This document shows, piece by piece, positions 47,501 through 56,376 of a stretch of DNA of 64,000 nt. The position numbers and the translations under genes are program-made. Each line of letters starts with the position of its first letter. The first letter of the stretch is position 1. Source of the DNA: Reyranella sp. (GTDB lineage Bacteria; Pseudomonadota; Alphaproteobacteria; Reyranellales; Reyranellaceae); assembly GCF_017305915.1 (NCBI RefSeq), contig NZ_JAFKJN010000013.1, forward strand, positions 62,001 through 126,000, in the 5' to 3' direction. Under the pieces are notes generated by a model. It ran no database searches. It saw only the letters and a program-made list of their open reading frames with translations, and had not been told where the DNA came from.

Positions 47501-48069
47501 CGGGAGAGGGCGAAGGCGTGCAGGCCGAGGTCGAGATACTCCTGCACCGAGGCGGCATGGATGACCGGGATTCCGGCGGCCATGAAGGCGGGCTCGCTCT
47601 GGTGCGCCACGGTCGACGACTTGGCCATGTGGTCGTCGCCGGCCAGCGCCACGATGCCGCCGTGCTCCGACGTCCCGGCATAGTTGGCGTGCTTCAAGGC
47701 GTCGCCCGAGCGATCGACGCCGGGGCCCTTGCCGTACCACATGCCATAGACGCCGTCGTACTTGGCGCCGGGGTAGAGGTGGATTTGCTGGGTGCCCCAC
47801 AGGGCGGTGGCCGCGAGGTCCTCGTTGACGCCGGGCTGGAACTCGATGTGGTTCTTCTTGATGAAGCGCTTGGCCTGCCAGAGCGCCTGGTCGAAGCCGC
47901 CCAACGGCGAGCCGCGATAGCCCGAGATGTAACAGGCGGTGTTGAGGCCGGCGGCCAGGTCGCGCTGGCGCTGCATCATGGGCAGCCGGACCAGCGCCTG
48001 CGTGCCGGTCAGATAGACCCGGCCGCTTTCCAGTGCATACTTATCGTCCAGGGTTATTGCTTGGGACAT
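44566..48069 (-). CDS. Indolepyruvate ferredoxin oxidoreductase, fused subunits
   Basis: A 1167-residue single-chain enzyme that oxidatively decarboxylates aryl-pyruvates (or related 2-oxo acids) to acyl-CoA with TPP and Fe-S centres. The N-terminal pyrimidine and TPP-binding domains show YISGYRGSPLGGFDQALWQA, GCHTLAIGMERNTKTFTHMG and GDGTYFHSGYLALRQAV. A ferredoxin-like insert carries CEGCGDCSVASNCLSV and CNKDFSCLNGFCPSF. The gamma-type domain GVLITGIGGTGVVTIGAIMG follows, and a long C-terminal DUF6537-like extension ends the protein. The ATG at 48069 has GGGAGGG. It acts in catabolism of aromatic amino acids. Confidence 0.94.
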   Translation of the reverse strand: MSQAITLDDKYALESGRVYLTGTQALVRLPMMQRQRDLAAGLNTACYISGYRGSPLGGFDQALWQAKRFIKKNHIEFQPGVNEDLAATALWGTQQIHLYPGAKYDGVYGMWYGKGPGVDRSGDALKHANYAGTSEHGGIVALAGDDHMAKSSTVAHQSEPAFMAAGIPVIHAASVQEYLDLGLHAFALSRYSGLWVGFKVLAETADSSASVLVDPHRVEIHLPTDFILPPDGLHIRWPDDWLGQERRVITVKHPAALAYWRANRLDRLMLGRPDARFGIVTVGKSYLDVRQALDELGIDDAEAERLGIAVYKVAMAWPLETQGAVAFAEGKREILVVEEKRSIIEQQLKDALFNAPADRRPVVVGKTDERGQKLFKSDGELTPFEIGSALVARLGLEAFSEHTKQRFDGLKRKAGRQVRNEAGMARVPYFCSGCPHNTSTKVPDGSMAMAGIGCHTLAIGMERNTKTFTHMGAEGAPWVGASHFTEMPHVFQNLGDGTYFHSGYLALRQAVATNTTITYKILYNDAVAMTGGQPHDGNVHPWTISQQAHAEGVRRIALVSDDPDKYPIGTEWAPGVTFHHRDELDEVQRSLREYKGVSVLIYDQTCAAEKRRRRKRGTYPDPNKRVFINQAVCEGCGDCSVASNCLSVTPVETEFGTKRAIDQSSCNKDFSCLNGFCPSFVTVEGGSLRHGKAMGGKAAVAKAADKPAESPLPAAPALPSVADHPYGVLITGIGGTGVVTIGAIMGMAAHIEGKGATVLDQLGMAQKGGAVISHVRVGASPEALHAVRLGAGGANLLLGCDLVVSASPDALAKLEPGASKAIVNTQETITGDFTRHPDLAFPSNTLKLSIEAAAGADACDFLEASQLATALMGDSIATNLFMLGYAYQKGLIPIGHESLERAIELNGTAVPMNLGAFRWGRRAAADRAAVEALITPPADNVVPLRRISTVDDVIASRVKHLTGYQNAALAERYRALVERARTVEQRTMPGETALTQAVARYYAKLLAYKDEYEVARLFTDAAFAAQLNGQFEGDYKLKFHLAPPLLAERDPKTNHLKKQEFGPWMVTAFRVLAKLKGLRGTAFDIFGYSAERRQERALIREYEGLIDELLGGLAQNNHSLAVGLASIPDDIRGYGHVKDAHLAKARRKQDDLLYRWRHPSVAKQAAE

Positions 48070-48269
48070 GGAGCCCTCCCAGACCACCGATATGGGGACG
48101 GTAACGACAGAATGTTGCGTCCTTCAACATGGAACGCGGGTCGCGCCAAAAAAAGACGTTTTCCCAATGCCTTGCCCGCGCAAAACGCGGTTACCGTTTC
48201 AAGGTTTCGTTTCCGCATGAAACGTTGTAATCACCCGCCCGCGTTCCCCAGTCTCGGCCCCAATCGTCC

Positions 48270-49235
48270 ATGTCCATCCTCGTCACCGGTGCCGCCGGCT
48301 TCATCGGCTCGCACGTCGCGAAAGCCTTGTTGGCTAGGGGCGAACGGGTCCTCGGCATCGACAATTTCAGCGACTACTACGATCCCGTCCTGAAGTTCGC
48401 GCGGCTGAAGCCGTTGCGCGAGGACCGCGGATTCACCTTCCTCGAGGCCGACATCACCGATCGCGACGCCATGCTGGCGCTCGCCCAGCAGCATCCGATC
48501 GACCGCATCGTGCATCTCGCCGCCCAGCCGGGCGTCCGCCATTCGCTGGTCGATCCGTACCTCTACGTGAACACCAACGTCATGGGGCACCTGGTGATGC
48601 TGGAGTTGGCGCGCCGGCTGCCCGACCTCAAGCATTTCGTCTATGCCTCGTCCTCGTCGGTCTATGGCGCCAACCGCAAGCAGCCGTTCGCCATCGACGA
48701 CCGCGTCGACCATCCGATCTCGCTCTATGCCGCCACCAAGCGCGCCGACGAGCTGCTAACCGAGACCTATGTCCATCTGCACAAGATGCGGGCGACCGGC
48801 CTGCGCTATTTCACGGTCTACGGGCCGTGGGGCCGGCCGGACATGTCGCCCTACATCTTCGCCAAGGCGATCCACGAGGGCACGCCGATCAATCTCTATC
48901 ACCTGGGCTTCGTGAAGCGCGACTACACCTACGTCGACGACATCGTCGCCGGCACGCTCGCCGTCCTCGACAAGCCGGCCGAAGCGCCGAGCCACCGCCT
49001 GTACAATCTCGCCGCCTCGCGCAGCGAAGACATCCTCGACGTCATCAAGCTGTTCGAGAAGGCGTTCGGCCGCGAGGCCCGCATCGAGCTCAAGCCCGGC
49101 GAGCCCGCCGACATGCAGGAGACCTCGGCCGACATCACCGCCGCGACCCGGGATTTCGGCTGGGAGCCGAAAGTGACGGTGGCCGAGGGCGTGCCGAAAT
49201 TCGTAGAGTGGTTCAAGGAATACAACCGGCTCTGA
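48270..49235 (+). CDS. UDP-glucuronate 4-epimerase-like NAD-dependent epimerase
   Basis: A 321-residue extended short-chain dehydrogenase. The NAD motif TGAAGFIGSHVAKAL is at the N-terminus; the catalytic Ser is in YASSSSVYGANRKQPF, with Tyr/Lys in LYAATKRADELL. FTVYGPWGRPDMSPYIFAKA matches UDP-glucuronate 4-epimerases. It would produce a nucleotide sugar for surface polysaccharide. The ribosome binding site is weak. It ends 4 bases before a convergent membrane-protein gene. Confidence 0.9.
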   Translation: MSILVTGAAGFIGSHVAKALLARGERVLGIDNFSDYYDPVLKFARLKPLREDRGFTFLEADITDRDAMLALAQQHPIDRIVHLAAQPGVRHSLVDPYLYVNTNVMGHLVMLELARRLPDLKHFVYASSSSVYGANRKQPFAIDDRVDHPISLYAATKRADELLTETYVHLHKMRATGLRYFTVYGPWGRPDMSPYIFAKAIHEGTPINLYHLGFVKRDYTYVDDIVAGTLAVLDKPAEAPSHRLYNLAASRSEDILDVIKLFEKAFGREARIELKPGEPADMQETSADITAATRDFGWEPKVTVAEGVPKFVEWFKEYNRL

Positions 49236-49238
49236 CGT

Positions 49239-50654
49239 TCAGGGCGATTGAGTGGTCGGTCTCGCTATCGTTCGCCACGCCCAACTCGCCAGATTTTCGA
49301 CCGCGATGCCCACCAATACCAAGATGAGCGGCCCGATCGGCATCGTATAGAGCCGCGTCGGTGTCGCGAGCATGGCCTGCGCCATGATCAGGCCGATCAG
49401 CCCCAGGACGATCAGGTTGATCGCAAGCCGCGTTTCGCCGCCACGGTCGCCCGCGGTCCAGCGCCGATGGCGCGCCAGCAGCTGAATGGCGGTCACCAGC
49501 ACGAGCAGCACCCCCAGCGGCGGCGTCAGCTCGATCACGCTGTCGCCGAGAAGGATGCCGAGCTTCACGAGATAGATGCGGGCGACCTCACCGGGATCTT
49601 CCCGCCATTTGGCCCAGTAGAGTGCGCTCATCACGCGGAAATAGTCCTTGGAGTACATCGCCACGCCCGGCTCTGCAGCGGCGGCGGCCTCGCGTCCGAC
49701 TGCGTCGTCGTATCGGATGCCCCACTTGTTCGGAACGGCGCCCAAACCGATGTAGAGCGTATGCGACATGCCGTGCGTGGCCGGAAGATTGGCGGCGTCG
49801 AGCGCGTAGGCCGCGTTCCGTGCCGTAATGACCAGCCGCGATGATTGCGATGCCACGACGGCGGCCGCGAGGATCGCGATCGTCGCCATCCACCGTCGCC
49901 GTCGATGCCGGTCGTGCCACAGAGCCCAGATGCCGGCGACGATCGTGACCAGTAGCACCGACAGGCCCACGACCTCGCGCAGCAGGGAGGCGAATGCCAG
50001 CAACAGCAGCCCGACCGCGATCAGGAGGCCGGAGACGGTCGGCGACAGCCAGCTCCTGGCACGGGCGATCAGCGCCAGCGGCAGGATGAGCTGCATCGAG
50101 ACCGTGCCGATCAGTGCCCAATGCGGCAGCGTATCGAACCATGAGAGGAAGACGGTAGGGCCGAGGATCAGCACCACGACGGCGGTCGCGAAGGTGCCGA
50201 AAGTGATCAGCGTTGCCACGAGGACGACCAGGCCCAGCGCGTTGATGCCGAGATTGAGCCGGGCCACATCCATCACCGTCGCGTCCCGGCCCGCAAGACG
50301 AGCCCAGGCGCTCATCAGCAGGGCCTGACCCGGGTCTTCCGCGCTGAACGGCACGATCCGGTCGCCATCGCAGAGCTGCAGCAGCCATTTGCCGGTCTTG
50401 CGGGCGCACGTGGCGCTTTCCAGCGAGTTGTTTGTACCCTCCCAGTCCGACTCGGTCGCCGTGGCGTAGCGCTGCGAGTCGTGGAATGACGACAGGAGTT
50501 GCGGCAGGCCAATGAACAGGACGCAGAGCGCGACGATGAGCGACCGCGCCAAGGTGCATGCGCGCCCCGATACACCGCCATGTATTTGGATTGCTTTCAC
50601 CCGCGCGGACGGTACCGAGCAGCCGGCAGCCACGCAATGTGGTCCTACCCACAT
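49239..50654 (-). CDS. Polytopic membrane protein of unknown function
   Basis: A protein of up to 471 residues with about nine transmembrane helices and a periplasmic loop before the second helix (ESDWEGTNNSLESATCARKT). No family motif is recognised. The start is uncertain: the ATG at 50654 gives a cytoplasmic-looking N-terminus with little Shine-Dalgarno; GTG codons at 50600 or 50573 are alternatives just before the first helix. It lies next to the epimerase, so a role in surface glycan handling is possible. Confidence 0.72.
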   Translation of the reverse strand: MWVGPHCVAAGCSVPSARVKAIQIHGGVSGRACTLARSLIVALCVLFIGLPQLLSSFHDSQRYATATESDWEGTNNSLESATCARKTGKWLLQLCDGDRIVPFSAEDPGQALLMSAWARLAGRDATVMDVARLNLGINALGLVVLVATLITFGTFATAVVVLILGPTVFLSWFDTLPHWALIGTVSMQLILPLALIARARSWLSPTVSGLLIAVGLLLLAFASLLREVVGLSVLLVTIVAGIWALWHDRHRRRRWMATIAILAAAVVASQSSRLVITARNAAYALDAANLPATHGMSHTLYIGLGAVPNKWGIRYDDAVGREAAAAAEPGVAMYSKDYFRVMSALYWAKWREDPGEVARIYLVKLGILLGDSVIELTPPLGVLLVLVTAIQLLARHRRWTAGDRGGETRLAINLIVLGLIGLIMAQAMLATPTRLYTMPIGPLILVLVGIAVENLASWAWRTIARPTTQSP

Positions 50655-50690
50655 CGCAAGCTTCAGGAGCGCATACTATAGTGGCGGGAC

Positions 50691-51455
50691 ATGTCGCTGC
50701 TCCAAATCGCCAACCTGCGCCGCGCCTTCTATGGTCTGGAGGTGCTGCGCGGCGTCGACATGACGGTGCAGGCGGGCGGCATCACCGGACTGATCGGCCC
50801 GAACGGTGCGGGCAAGACGACCCTGTTCAACGTGGTGTCGGGGCTGGTGCCGCCGGATGCCGGGTCGATCCGCTTCGATGGCCGCGAGATCTCGGGCCTG
50901 GCGCCCGACGCGGTGAGCCGCGCCGGGCTGGTGCGCACCTTCCAGGTGGCGCGCGGCTTCCCCAAGCTCTCGGTGTTCCAGCATCTGATGCTTTACGGCC
51001 GCGACCAGCCGGGCGAGACGCTGTGGCAGGCGATTGTCGGCACGCGGGCGGCGCGACAGCGCGAGGCGGAGCTCGCCGAGCGGGCGTGGGAGACGGCGCG
51101 ATTCCTCAGGCTCGACGAGCTGATCGACAATCCGGCGACGGCGCTGTCGGGCGGCCAGAAGAAGCTGCTGGAGATCGGCCGTGCCCTGATGGCCGCGCCC
51201 AGGCTGGTGCTGCTCGACGAGCCGACGGCCGGCGTCAATCCGACCCTGCAGAACGAGATCGGCGAACGGCTGCTCGAGCTGCCCAAGCGCGGCATCACCG
51301 TGCTGCTGATCGAGCACGACATGGGATTCATCGCCCAGCTCTGCAATCCGGTGATCGTCATGGCCGAGGGCCAGGTGCTGACGGAAGGAACGTTCGATTC
51401 GGTGCGCGCCGATCATCGGGTGCGCGAAGCCTATTTGGGAAGGCGCGCGGCATGA
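50691..51455 (+). CDS. livG: Branched-chain amino acid ABC transporter ATPase LivG-type
   Basis: A 254-residue ATPase. Walker A is GPNGAGKTTLFN, the signature is LSGGQKKLLEIGRAL, Walker B is LVLLDEPTAGVNP, and the H-loop is in IEHDMGF. TFQVARGFPKLSVFQHLML is the LivG-type Q-loop region. It opens a complete liv-type importer. The ATG at 50691 follows a probable -10 (TACTAT). Confidence 0.94.
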   Translation: MSLLQIANLRRAFYGLEVLRGVDMTVQAGGITGLIGPNGAGKTTLFNVVSGLVPPDAGSIRFDGREISGLAPDAVSRAGLVRTFQVARGFPKLSVFQHLMLYGRDQPGETLWQAIVGTRAARQREAELAERAWETARFLRLDELIDNPATALSGGQKKLLEIGRALMAAPRLVLLDEPTAGVNPTLQNEIGERLLELPKRGITVLLIEHDMGFIAQLCNPVIVMAEGQVLTEGTFDSVRADHRVREAYLGRRAA

Positions 51456-51471
51456 TCCTGCTCACTCTTTC

Positions 51472-51624
51472 CCTCCCCATTCATATGGGGAGGTGGCGCG
51501 TCGGCACTTTCACGCTCCGCGTGAAAGTGCCCTATCCGCGACGGAGGGGTCGTGGGCGGCAAATCGTTGCTGATGACCCCTCCGCCCGCGAAGACGCGGG
51601 CCCCTCCCCCTTTGAAGGGGGAGG
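51472..51624. repeat. Multi-hairpin mosaic repeat, copy 2 (between livG and livF)
   Basis: A 153-base copy of the element at 15163-15340 in the opposite orientation. Terminal hairpins are CCTCCCCATTCATATGGGGAGG and, shorter, CCTCCCCCTTTGAAGGGGGAGG; the inner hairpin is GCACTTTCACGCTCC with its mate, and CGGAGGGGTC pairs with GACCCCTCCG. The last hairpin arm (GGGGGAGG at 51617-51624) is also the only good Shine-Dalgarno for livF. Confidence 0.9.
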
Positions 51625-51633
51625 TGGGACGAA

Positions 51634-52383
51634 ATGACCCTCCTCTCCGTAACCGAGCTGCGCGGCGGCTACGGCGCTGCCGACGAAATCGTGCGCGGCG
51701 CGGCACTCACCGTCGAGCCGGGCGAGATCGTCGCCCTGATCGGCCCGAACGGGGCGGGCAAGTCGACCCTGCTCAAGCTGATCGCGGGTCTGTTGCGGCC
51801 GCGCGCCGGCCACGTCCGCTTCAAGGATCGCGACGTCGCCGGGCTGGCGGCGCCCGACATCAGCCGGCGCGGCCTAAGCTTCGTGCCGCAGGAACGCAAC
51901 GTGTTCGGCACCATGACGGTCGCCGAGAACCTCGAGATGGGCGGCTTCCTCGACCGCGCGGCGACGCGGGCGAGGATGGACGAGCTCTACGGCCGCTTCC
52001 CCATGCTGGCCGACAAGCGGCGCGCCGCCGCCCGTACGCTGAGCGGCGGGCAGCGCCAGATCCTCGCCATGGCGATGGCATTGATGAACGCGCCGGCCTT
52101 GCTGCTGCTCGACGAGCCGACAGCGGGCTTGAGCCCGCGCGCCGCCGAGGAGCTGTTCGGCACGATCGTTGCCCTGAACGAGGGCGGGGTCGCGATCCTG
52201 ATGGTCGAGCAGAATGCGCTGGAGGCGCTGGCGGTGTCGGCGCGCGCCTATGTGCTGGTGCAGGGCCGCGCCGAGCGCGAGGGGCGGGCGGCCGAGCTGG
52301 CGTCCGATCCGACGGTGCGCGATCTCTTTCTCGGCGGCTCAGCCCCGCCTATGCTTTCGGGGAACAGAGGGGACTTCCAATGA
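51634..52383 (+). CDS. livF: Branched-chain amino acid ABC transporter ATPase LivF-type
   Basis: A 249-residue ATPase with Walker A GPNGAGKSTLLK, signature LSGGQRQILAMAMAL, and Walker B LLLLDEPTAGLSP. SFVPQERNVFGTMTVAENLE is the LivF-type Q-loop stretch. Its ribosome binding site lies in the end of the mosaic repeat. The stop overlaps the next start (ATGA). Confidence 0.94.
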   Translation: MTLLSVTELRGGYGAADEIVRGAALTVEPGEIVALIGPNGAGKSTLLKLIAGLLRPRAGHVRFKDRDVAGLAAPDISRRGLSFVPQERNVFGTMTVAENLEMGGFLDRAATRARMDELYGRFPMLADKRRAAARTLSGGQRQILAMAMALMNAPALLLLDEPTAGLSPRAAEELFGTIVALNEGGVAILMVEQNALEALAVSARAYVLVQGRAEREGRAAELASDPTVRDLFLGGSAPPMLSGNRGDFQ

Positions 52384-53576
52384 ATCGTCTGGCCATCGGG
52401 CGCCGTACGGCGCTGCTTTCGGGCGTTGCCGCGGTCGTCGCACCGGCGGTGCTGCGGGCGCAGGGCGAGCCCATCAGGATCGCGACGCTGACGCCGCTCA
52501 CCGGCGCGGGCGGTCCCTACGGTCCGGTGATGGCCAAGGTCGCGGCGGCCGTGGTCGACGAGGTGAACGCGGCGGGCGGCGTGCTCGGCCGCAAGGTCCA
52601 GCTCGTGAGCGAGGACGACCAGACCAATCCCGATGCCGGCGTGCGCGCGGCGCGCAAGCTGATCGACGTCGACAAGGTGTCGGCGATCATGGGCACCTGG
52701 GCCTCGGCGGTGACGACGGCGGTGGCGCCGCTGTGCTGGGAGAGCAAGACCTTCCTGTGCACCGTGTCGGGCGCGGATTCGATCACGCTGCTGCCGCATC
52801 AGGGCTATCTGGTGCGCACCCAGCCCAACACCGTGCTGCAGGTGACGCGCTGCGGCGAGTTCCTGCTCTCGCTCGGCGCCAAGAAGGCCTACACCCTGGT
52901 GCCGCAGACGCCGTTCGCCCAGCGCAGCATCGAGGTCTTGGGCGAGACGATGAAGAAGGCGGGCGGCACGCACGGCGGCCAGATCTACGACGACAAGAAG
53001 ACGACCTACCGCACCGAGGTCGACCAGACGATGCGCTTTGCGCCCGACGCGATCTTCTGCGCCGGCTACACGCCCGACACCATCGTGCTGCTGAAGGATC
53101 TCTATCGCGCCGGCTACAAGGGCAAGATCATCGGCCAGGCCTATGCGGTGAACCAGAAGCTGATCGACCAGATCGGCCAGAACGAGGTCGTTGAAGGCGT
53201 CTACACCTACGCGCCGTCGGTCGCCGAGGGCAGCACGGCCCTGGAGCGGGTCAAGAAGATGAGCGGGCTCGCCAATCCCGACCCCTACACCAGCCAGGTC
53301 TACGACCACACCAACATGGTGCTGATGGCGATGGCGGTCGCCAAGGCGACGACCGGCACCGCCATCAAGGACAACATCCGCAAGATCACCCAGGGCGGCG
53401 GCAAGACCGTCGACAACGCGGTCGACGGGCTGAAGGCGATCGCGGCGGGCGAGAAGGTCGACTATACCGGCGCCTCCGGTCCGTGCGATTTCGACGACAA
53501 GGGCGACATCCTCGACTGCAAGTTCCGCTACGAGCAGGTCAAGGCCGGCAAGGCCACGCTGGTGAAGGTCGCCTGA
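52380..53576 (+). CDS. Liv-type periplasmic amino-acid/amide-binding protein
   Basis: A 398-residue receptor with a twin-arginine-type signal (GRRTALLSGVAAVVAPAVL). The family marks are IRIATLTPLTGAGGPYGPVM, EVNAAGGVLGRKVQLVSEDD and KLIDVDKVSAIMGTWASAV. It could bind branched-chain amino acids, amides, urea or aromatic acids, as Periplasmic_Bind_6 proteins do. Its gene lies between ATPases and permeases and is coupled to livF. Confidence 0.92.
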   Translation: MNRLAIGRRTALLSGVAAVVAPAVLRAQGEPIRIATLTPLTGAGGPYGPVMAKVAAAVVDEVNAAGGVLGRKVQLVSEDDQTNPDAGVRAARKLIDVDKVSAIMGTWASAVTTAVAPLCWESKTFLCTVSGADSITLLPHQGYLVRTQPNTVLQVTRCGEFLLSLGAKKAYTLVPQTPFAQRSIEVLGETMKKAGGTHGGQIYDDKKTTYRTEVDQTMRFAPDAIFCAGYTPDTIVLLKDLYRAGYKGKIIGQAYAVNQKLIDQIGQNEVVEGVYTYAPSVAEGSTALERVKKMSGLANPDPYTSQVYDHTNMVLMAMAVAKATTGTAIKDNIRKITQGGGKTVDNAVDGLKAIAAGEKVDYTGASGPCDFDDKGDILDCKFRYEQVKAGKATLVKVA

Positions 53577-53580
53577 CGAC

Positions 53581-54441
53581 TTGACCCTCCTCGTCCAAGC
53601 CCTCCTGAACGGGCTGGTGTCGGGCGCGCTGTTGGCGGTGCCCGCCATCGGCTTCACGGCGATGTTCGCCGTGCTGCGCTTCCCGAACTTCTCGGTCTCG
53701 GGCATCGCCACGCTCGGTGCGTTTGCGGGCTACGTCGCCTATGGCGCGGGCCTGCAGATCGTGGGTTCGCTCGCCGTGGCCTTCGCCATCGCCGGTGCGG
53801 CCGGCCTGTTCCTCGATCGCGCAGCGCACATGCCGCTGGTCAAGCAGGGCGCGCTGCCGGCCGCCATCGCCTCGATCGCCTCGGGCCTGGTGCTGGAGAA
53901 CGTGGTGCGGCTGCTCTTCGGCAACGATATGCGCGGCTACGACCGGCCGATCGCGCGCGACATGCGGATCGGCGAGGTCCGCTTCAACCCGCAGCAGCTC
54001 GAGACCATGGCGATTGCCCTCGCCATCATGCTGGCGGTGTTCGCCGCGCTCGCCTTCACCCGCATCGGCAAGGCGATGCGGGCCTCGGCCGACAATCCCG
54101 ATCTCGCGGCGCTCAAGGGCATCCGGCCGCAGCGCGTGGCGATGATGGCGAGCTTCGTCGGCATGGGCCTGGTCGGCATGGGCGGCATGCTGCTCGGGCT
54201 CGACAGCTCGATCGATCCGTTGACCGGCACGCGCGTCCTGCTGTCGATCTTCGCTGCCGCCGTGCTGGGCGGGCTGGGCAGCGCGCCCGGCGCGGTGCTG
54301 GGCGCCTTCCTGATCGGTATCGCGGAAGAGGTGTCGGTGCTGGTCGTCGGCTCGCAGTACCGCGCCGCGGTCGGCTTCTTCGCCATTCTGATCGTGCTCA
54401 GCCTCCGGCCGCGCGGTCTGCTCGGCGAGCGGGCCTTCTGA
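53581..54441 (+). CDS. livH: Branched-chain amino acid ABC permease LivH-type
   Basis: A 286-residue inner-membrane permease with about eight helices. The LivH motif region FTRIGKAMRASADNPDLAAL is the ATPase contact, and VLGGLGSAPGAVLGAFLIG follows. The start is the TTG at 53581, four bases after the previous stop. It overlaps livM by one base. Confidence 0.93.
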   Translation: MTLLVQALLNGLVSGALLAVPAIGFTAMFAVLRFPNFSVSGIATLGAFAGYVAYGAGLQIVGSLAVAFAIAGAAGLFLDRAAHMPLVKQGALPAAIASIASGLVLENVVRLLFGNDMRGYDRPIARDMRIGEVRFNPQQLETMAIALAIMLAVFAALAFTRIGKAMRASADNPDLAALKGIRPQRVAMMASFVGMGLVGMGGMLLGLDSSIDPLTGTRVLLSIFAAAVLGGLGSAPGAVLGAFLIGIAEEVSVLVVGSQYRAAVGFFAILIVLSLRPRGLLGERAF

Positions 54442-55355
54442 TGCTGAACTATCTGCTCTTCATCGCCACCATCGGCAGCATCTACGGCCTGCTGGCGCTC
54501 AGCCTCAATCTGATCTGGGGCGGGACGGGGATGGTGAACCTGGGCCTCGCCGGGTTCTTCGCCGTCGGCGCCTATGCCTCGGCGCTGACCACCACGACCG
54601 GTCACATGCCGATCCTTGCCGGCTGGGTGCTGGCGCTGATCGTCGGCGGTGCGGCCGGCCTGGTCGTGGTGCTGTCGACCACGCGCCTGCGCGAGGACTA
54701 TCTCGCCATCGTCACGCTGGGCTTTGCCGAGGTCGTGCGCCTGGTCGCCTCCAACGAGATCTGGCTGACCCGCGGCACCGATGGCATCTCGGGCATCCCC
54801 GGCCCATGGCGCGTGGCGTTGGGCCGCGAGTACTTCAATGCCGTCTACCTGCCGATCCTGCTGGTCGTGCTGTTGCTGGTGTACTGGCTGATGCGCCGCA
54901 TCGACGGCTCGCCCTACGGCCGCGCATTGCGCGCGATCCGCGAGGATGCGCAGGTGGCGCAGGTCGCCGGCAAGCCGGTGCTGCGCTTCAAGGCGCAGGC
55001 CTTCGCGCTGTCGGCAGCGATCGCCGGCCTCGCCGGCGCGCTCTATGGGCACTTCACCTCGTACATCGCGCCCGACCTGTTCCTGCCGCTGATCACGGTC
55101 TACATCTTCCTGGCTGTCGCGTCGGGCGGTGTCGGCAGCCCGGCCGGCGCGCTGGTCGGCGCCTACCTGCTGATCGCGCTGCTCGAATCGGCACGCTTCT
55201 TCGTCGAGCTGATCCCGGCCGTCACCGCCGTGCAACGCGCGGCGTTGAAGGAGCTGCTGATCGCCGTCGCCCTGATCCTGGTGCTGCGCCTGATGCCCAA
55301 GGGCCTGCTGCCCGAACGCATCCCGCGCGCACCGCTAGTTGGAGGAAAGCCATGA
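54441..55355 (+). CDS. livM: Branched-chain amino acid ABC permease LivM-type
   Basis: A 304-residue permease. NLIWGGTGMVNLGLAGFFAV near the N-terminus, RALRAIREDAQVAQVAGKPV as the ATPase contact and GSPAGALVGAYLLIALLE near the end are typical of LivM. It forms the channel with LivH. Its stop overlaps the GAF gene start. Confidence 0.93.
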   Translation: MLNYLLFIATIGSIYGLLALSLNLIWGGTGMVNLGLAGFFAVGAYASALTTTTGHMPILAGWVLALIVGGAAGLVVVLSTTRLREDYLAIVTLGFAEVVRLVASNEIWLTRGTDGISGIPGPWRVALGREYFNAVYLPILLVVLLLVYWLMRRIDGSPYGRALRAIREDAQVAQVAGKPVLRFKAQAFALSAAIAGLAGALYGHFTSYIAPDLFLPLITVYIFLAVASGGVGSPAGALVGAYLLIALLESARFFVELIPAVTAVQRAALKELLIAVALILVLRLMPKGLLPERIPRAPLVGGKP

Positions 55356-55837
55356 GCCCACTCGAGTCCTGCATCGCCGCCGTGAGGTCCGGTCCGACCG
55401 ACGCCATCTTCAAGGCGGTCGAGAAGGGCATGGCCGAGGTCGTCGGCCACAAGCTGTTCACGCTTCTCTACGTGGCGCCCAACGGCAAGCGGGTGAAGCG
55501 CATGTACAGCAACATGCCCAGGGAATATCCGGTCGGCGGCTACAAGGAGATCAAGGAGACCGAGTGGCACAAGCAGATCCTCGGCCAGAAGAAGGCCTGG
55601 GTCGGCTACAACAAGAAGGACATCCAGTGGACGTTCTTCGATCACGAGTTGATCGTGTCGTTGGGCTGCGAATCGGCGATGAACATCCCGGTGCTTTACA
55701 ATGGCCGTCTGCTGGGCACGATGAACCTCCTCGATGCGGAGGGGCATTACAAGGAGAGCGACCCGGCGAAGTGCGAGCCCTTCGCCGCGCTGCTGGTCGG
55801 CCCGTTCCTCGACGCCATCGCCGCCGATCCGGGATGA
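55352..55837 (+). CDS. GAF-domain protein coupled to the liv operon
   Basis: A 161-residue single GAF domain (HKLFTLLYVAPNGKRVKRMY; ESAMNIPVLYNGRLLGTMNL, the last being the classic GAF strand pair). It has no output domain. It may sense a small ligand, possibly the transported substrate or its breakdown product. It starts at an ATG overlapping the livM stop with GGAGGAAAG, and its own stop overlaps the next gene, so it belongs to the operon. Confidence 0.85.
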   Translation: MSPLESCIAAVRSGPTDAIFKAVEKGMAEVVGHKLFTLLYVAPNGKRVKRMYSNMPREYPVGGYKEIKETEWHKQILGQKKAWVGYNKKDIQWTFFDHELIVSLGCESAMNIPVLYNGRLLGTMNLLDAEGHYKESDPAKCEPFAALLVGPFLDAIAADPG

Positions 55838-56376
55838 AGCGCTTCATCCTGACCGGCACGCCGGGATCGGGAAAGACGGCGATCCTTCGCCAGCTCGAAG
55901 GGGAAGGCTACGGCGTCGTCGAGGAGGCGGCGACCGATGTCATCGCCCTGGAACAGGCCAAGGGCATCGCCGAACCGTGGACGCGGCCTGTCTTCATCGA
56001 TCAGGTGGTCGCCCTGCAGGCCCGGCGGCGCGTACGCCTGACCGATCCGCTGCAGTTTCATGACCGTTCGGCCTTCTGCACCGCGGCGCTGGCGGACTAC
56101 CTCGGCTATTCGCCGTCGGAAATGCTGACCGCCGAGCTGGAACGCCTGAAGCGCGAGGCGTTCTATGAAAAGCGCGCGTTCTTCGTGCAAAGCCTTGGTT
56201 TCGTCACACCGAGCGCCGCCCGCCGGATTAGTCTCGAAGAGGCACGACGGTTCGAGGCGGTACATGAAAAGACCTACCGCTTGCAGGGTTTCGAGCTGAT
56301 CCCAATCTCTCCGGGAAGCGTGCTAGACCGGGTGGCCGCGATCCAAGGAGTTGTCGATGAACGCCGTGCTGGGTGA
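55834..56376 (+). CDS. AAA_28-type P-loop NTPase
   Basis: A 180-residue P-loop protein: FILTGTPGSGKTAILRQLEG is Walker A, and VVEEAATDVIALEQAKG and FIDQVVALQARRRVR are typical of the AAA_28/NadR-kinase-like group. The substrate may be a nucleotide or a small molecule to be phosphorylated. It overlaps both neighbours (start within the GAF stop; end 20 bases into pepF). Confidence 0.85.
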   Translation: MKRFILTGTPGSGKTAILRQLEGEGYGVVEEAATDVIALEQAKGIAEPWTRPVFIDQVVALQARRRVRLTDPLQFHDRSAFCTAALADYLGYSPSEMLTAELERLKREAFYEKRAFFVQSLGFVTPSAARRISLEEARRFEAVHEKTYRLQGFELIPISPGSVLDRVAAIQGVVDERRAG

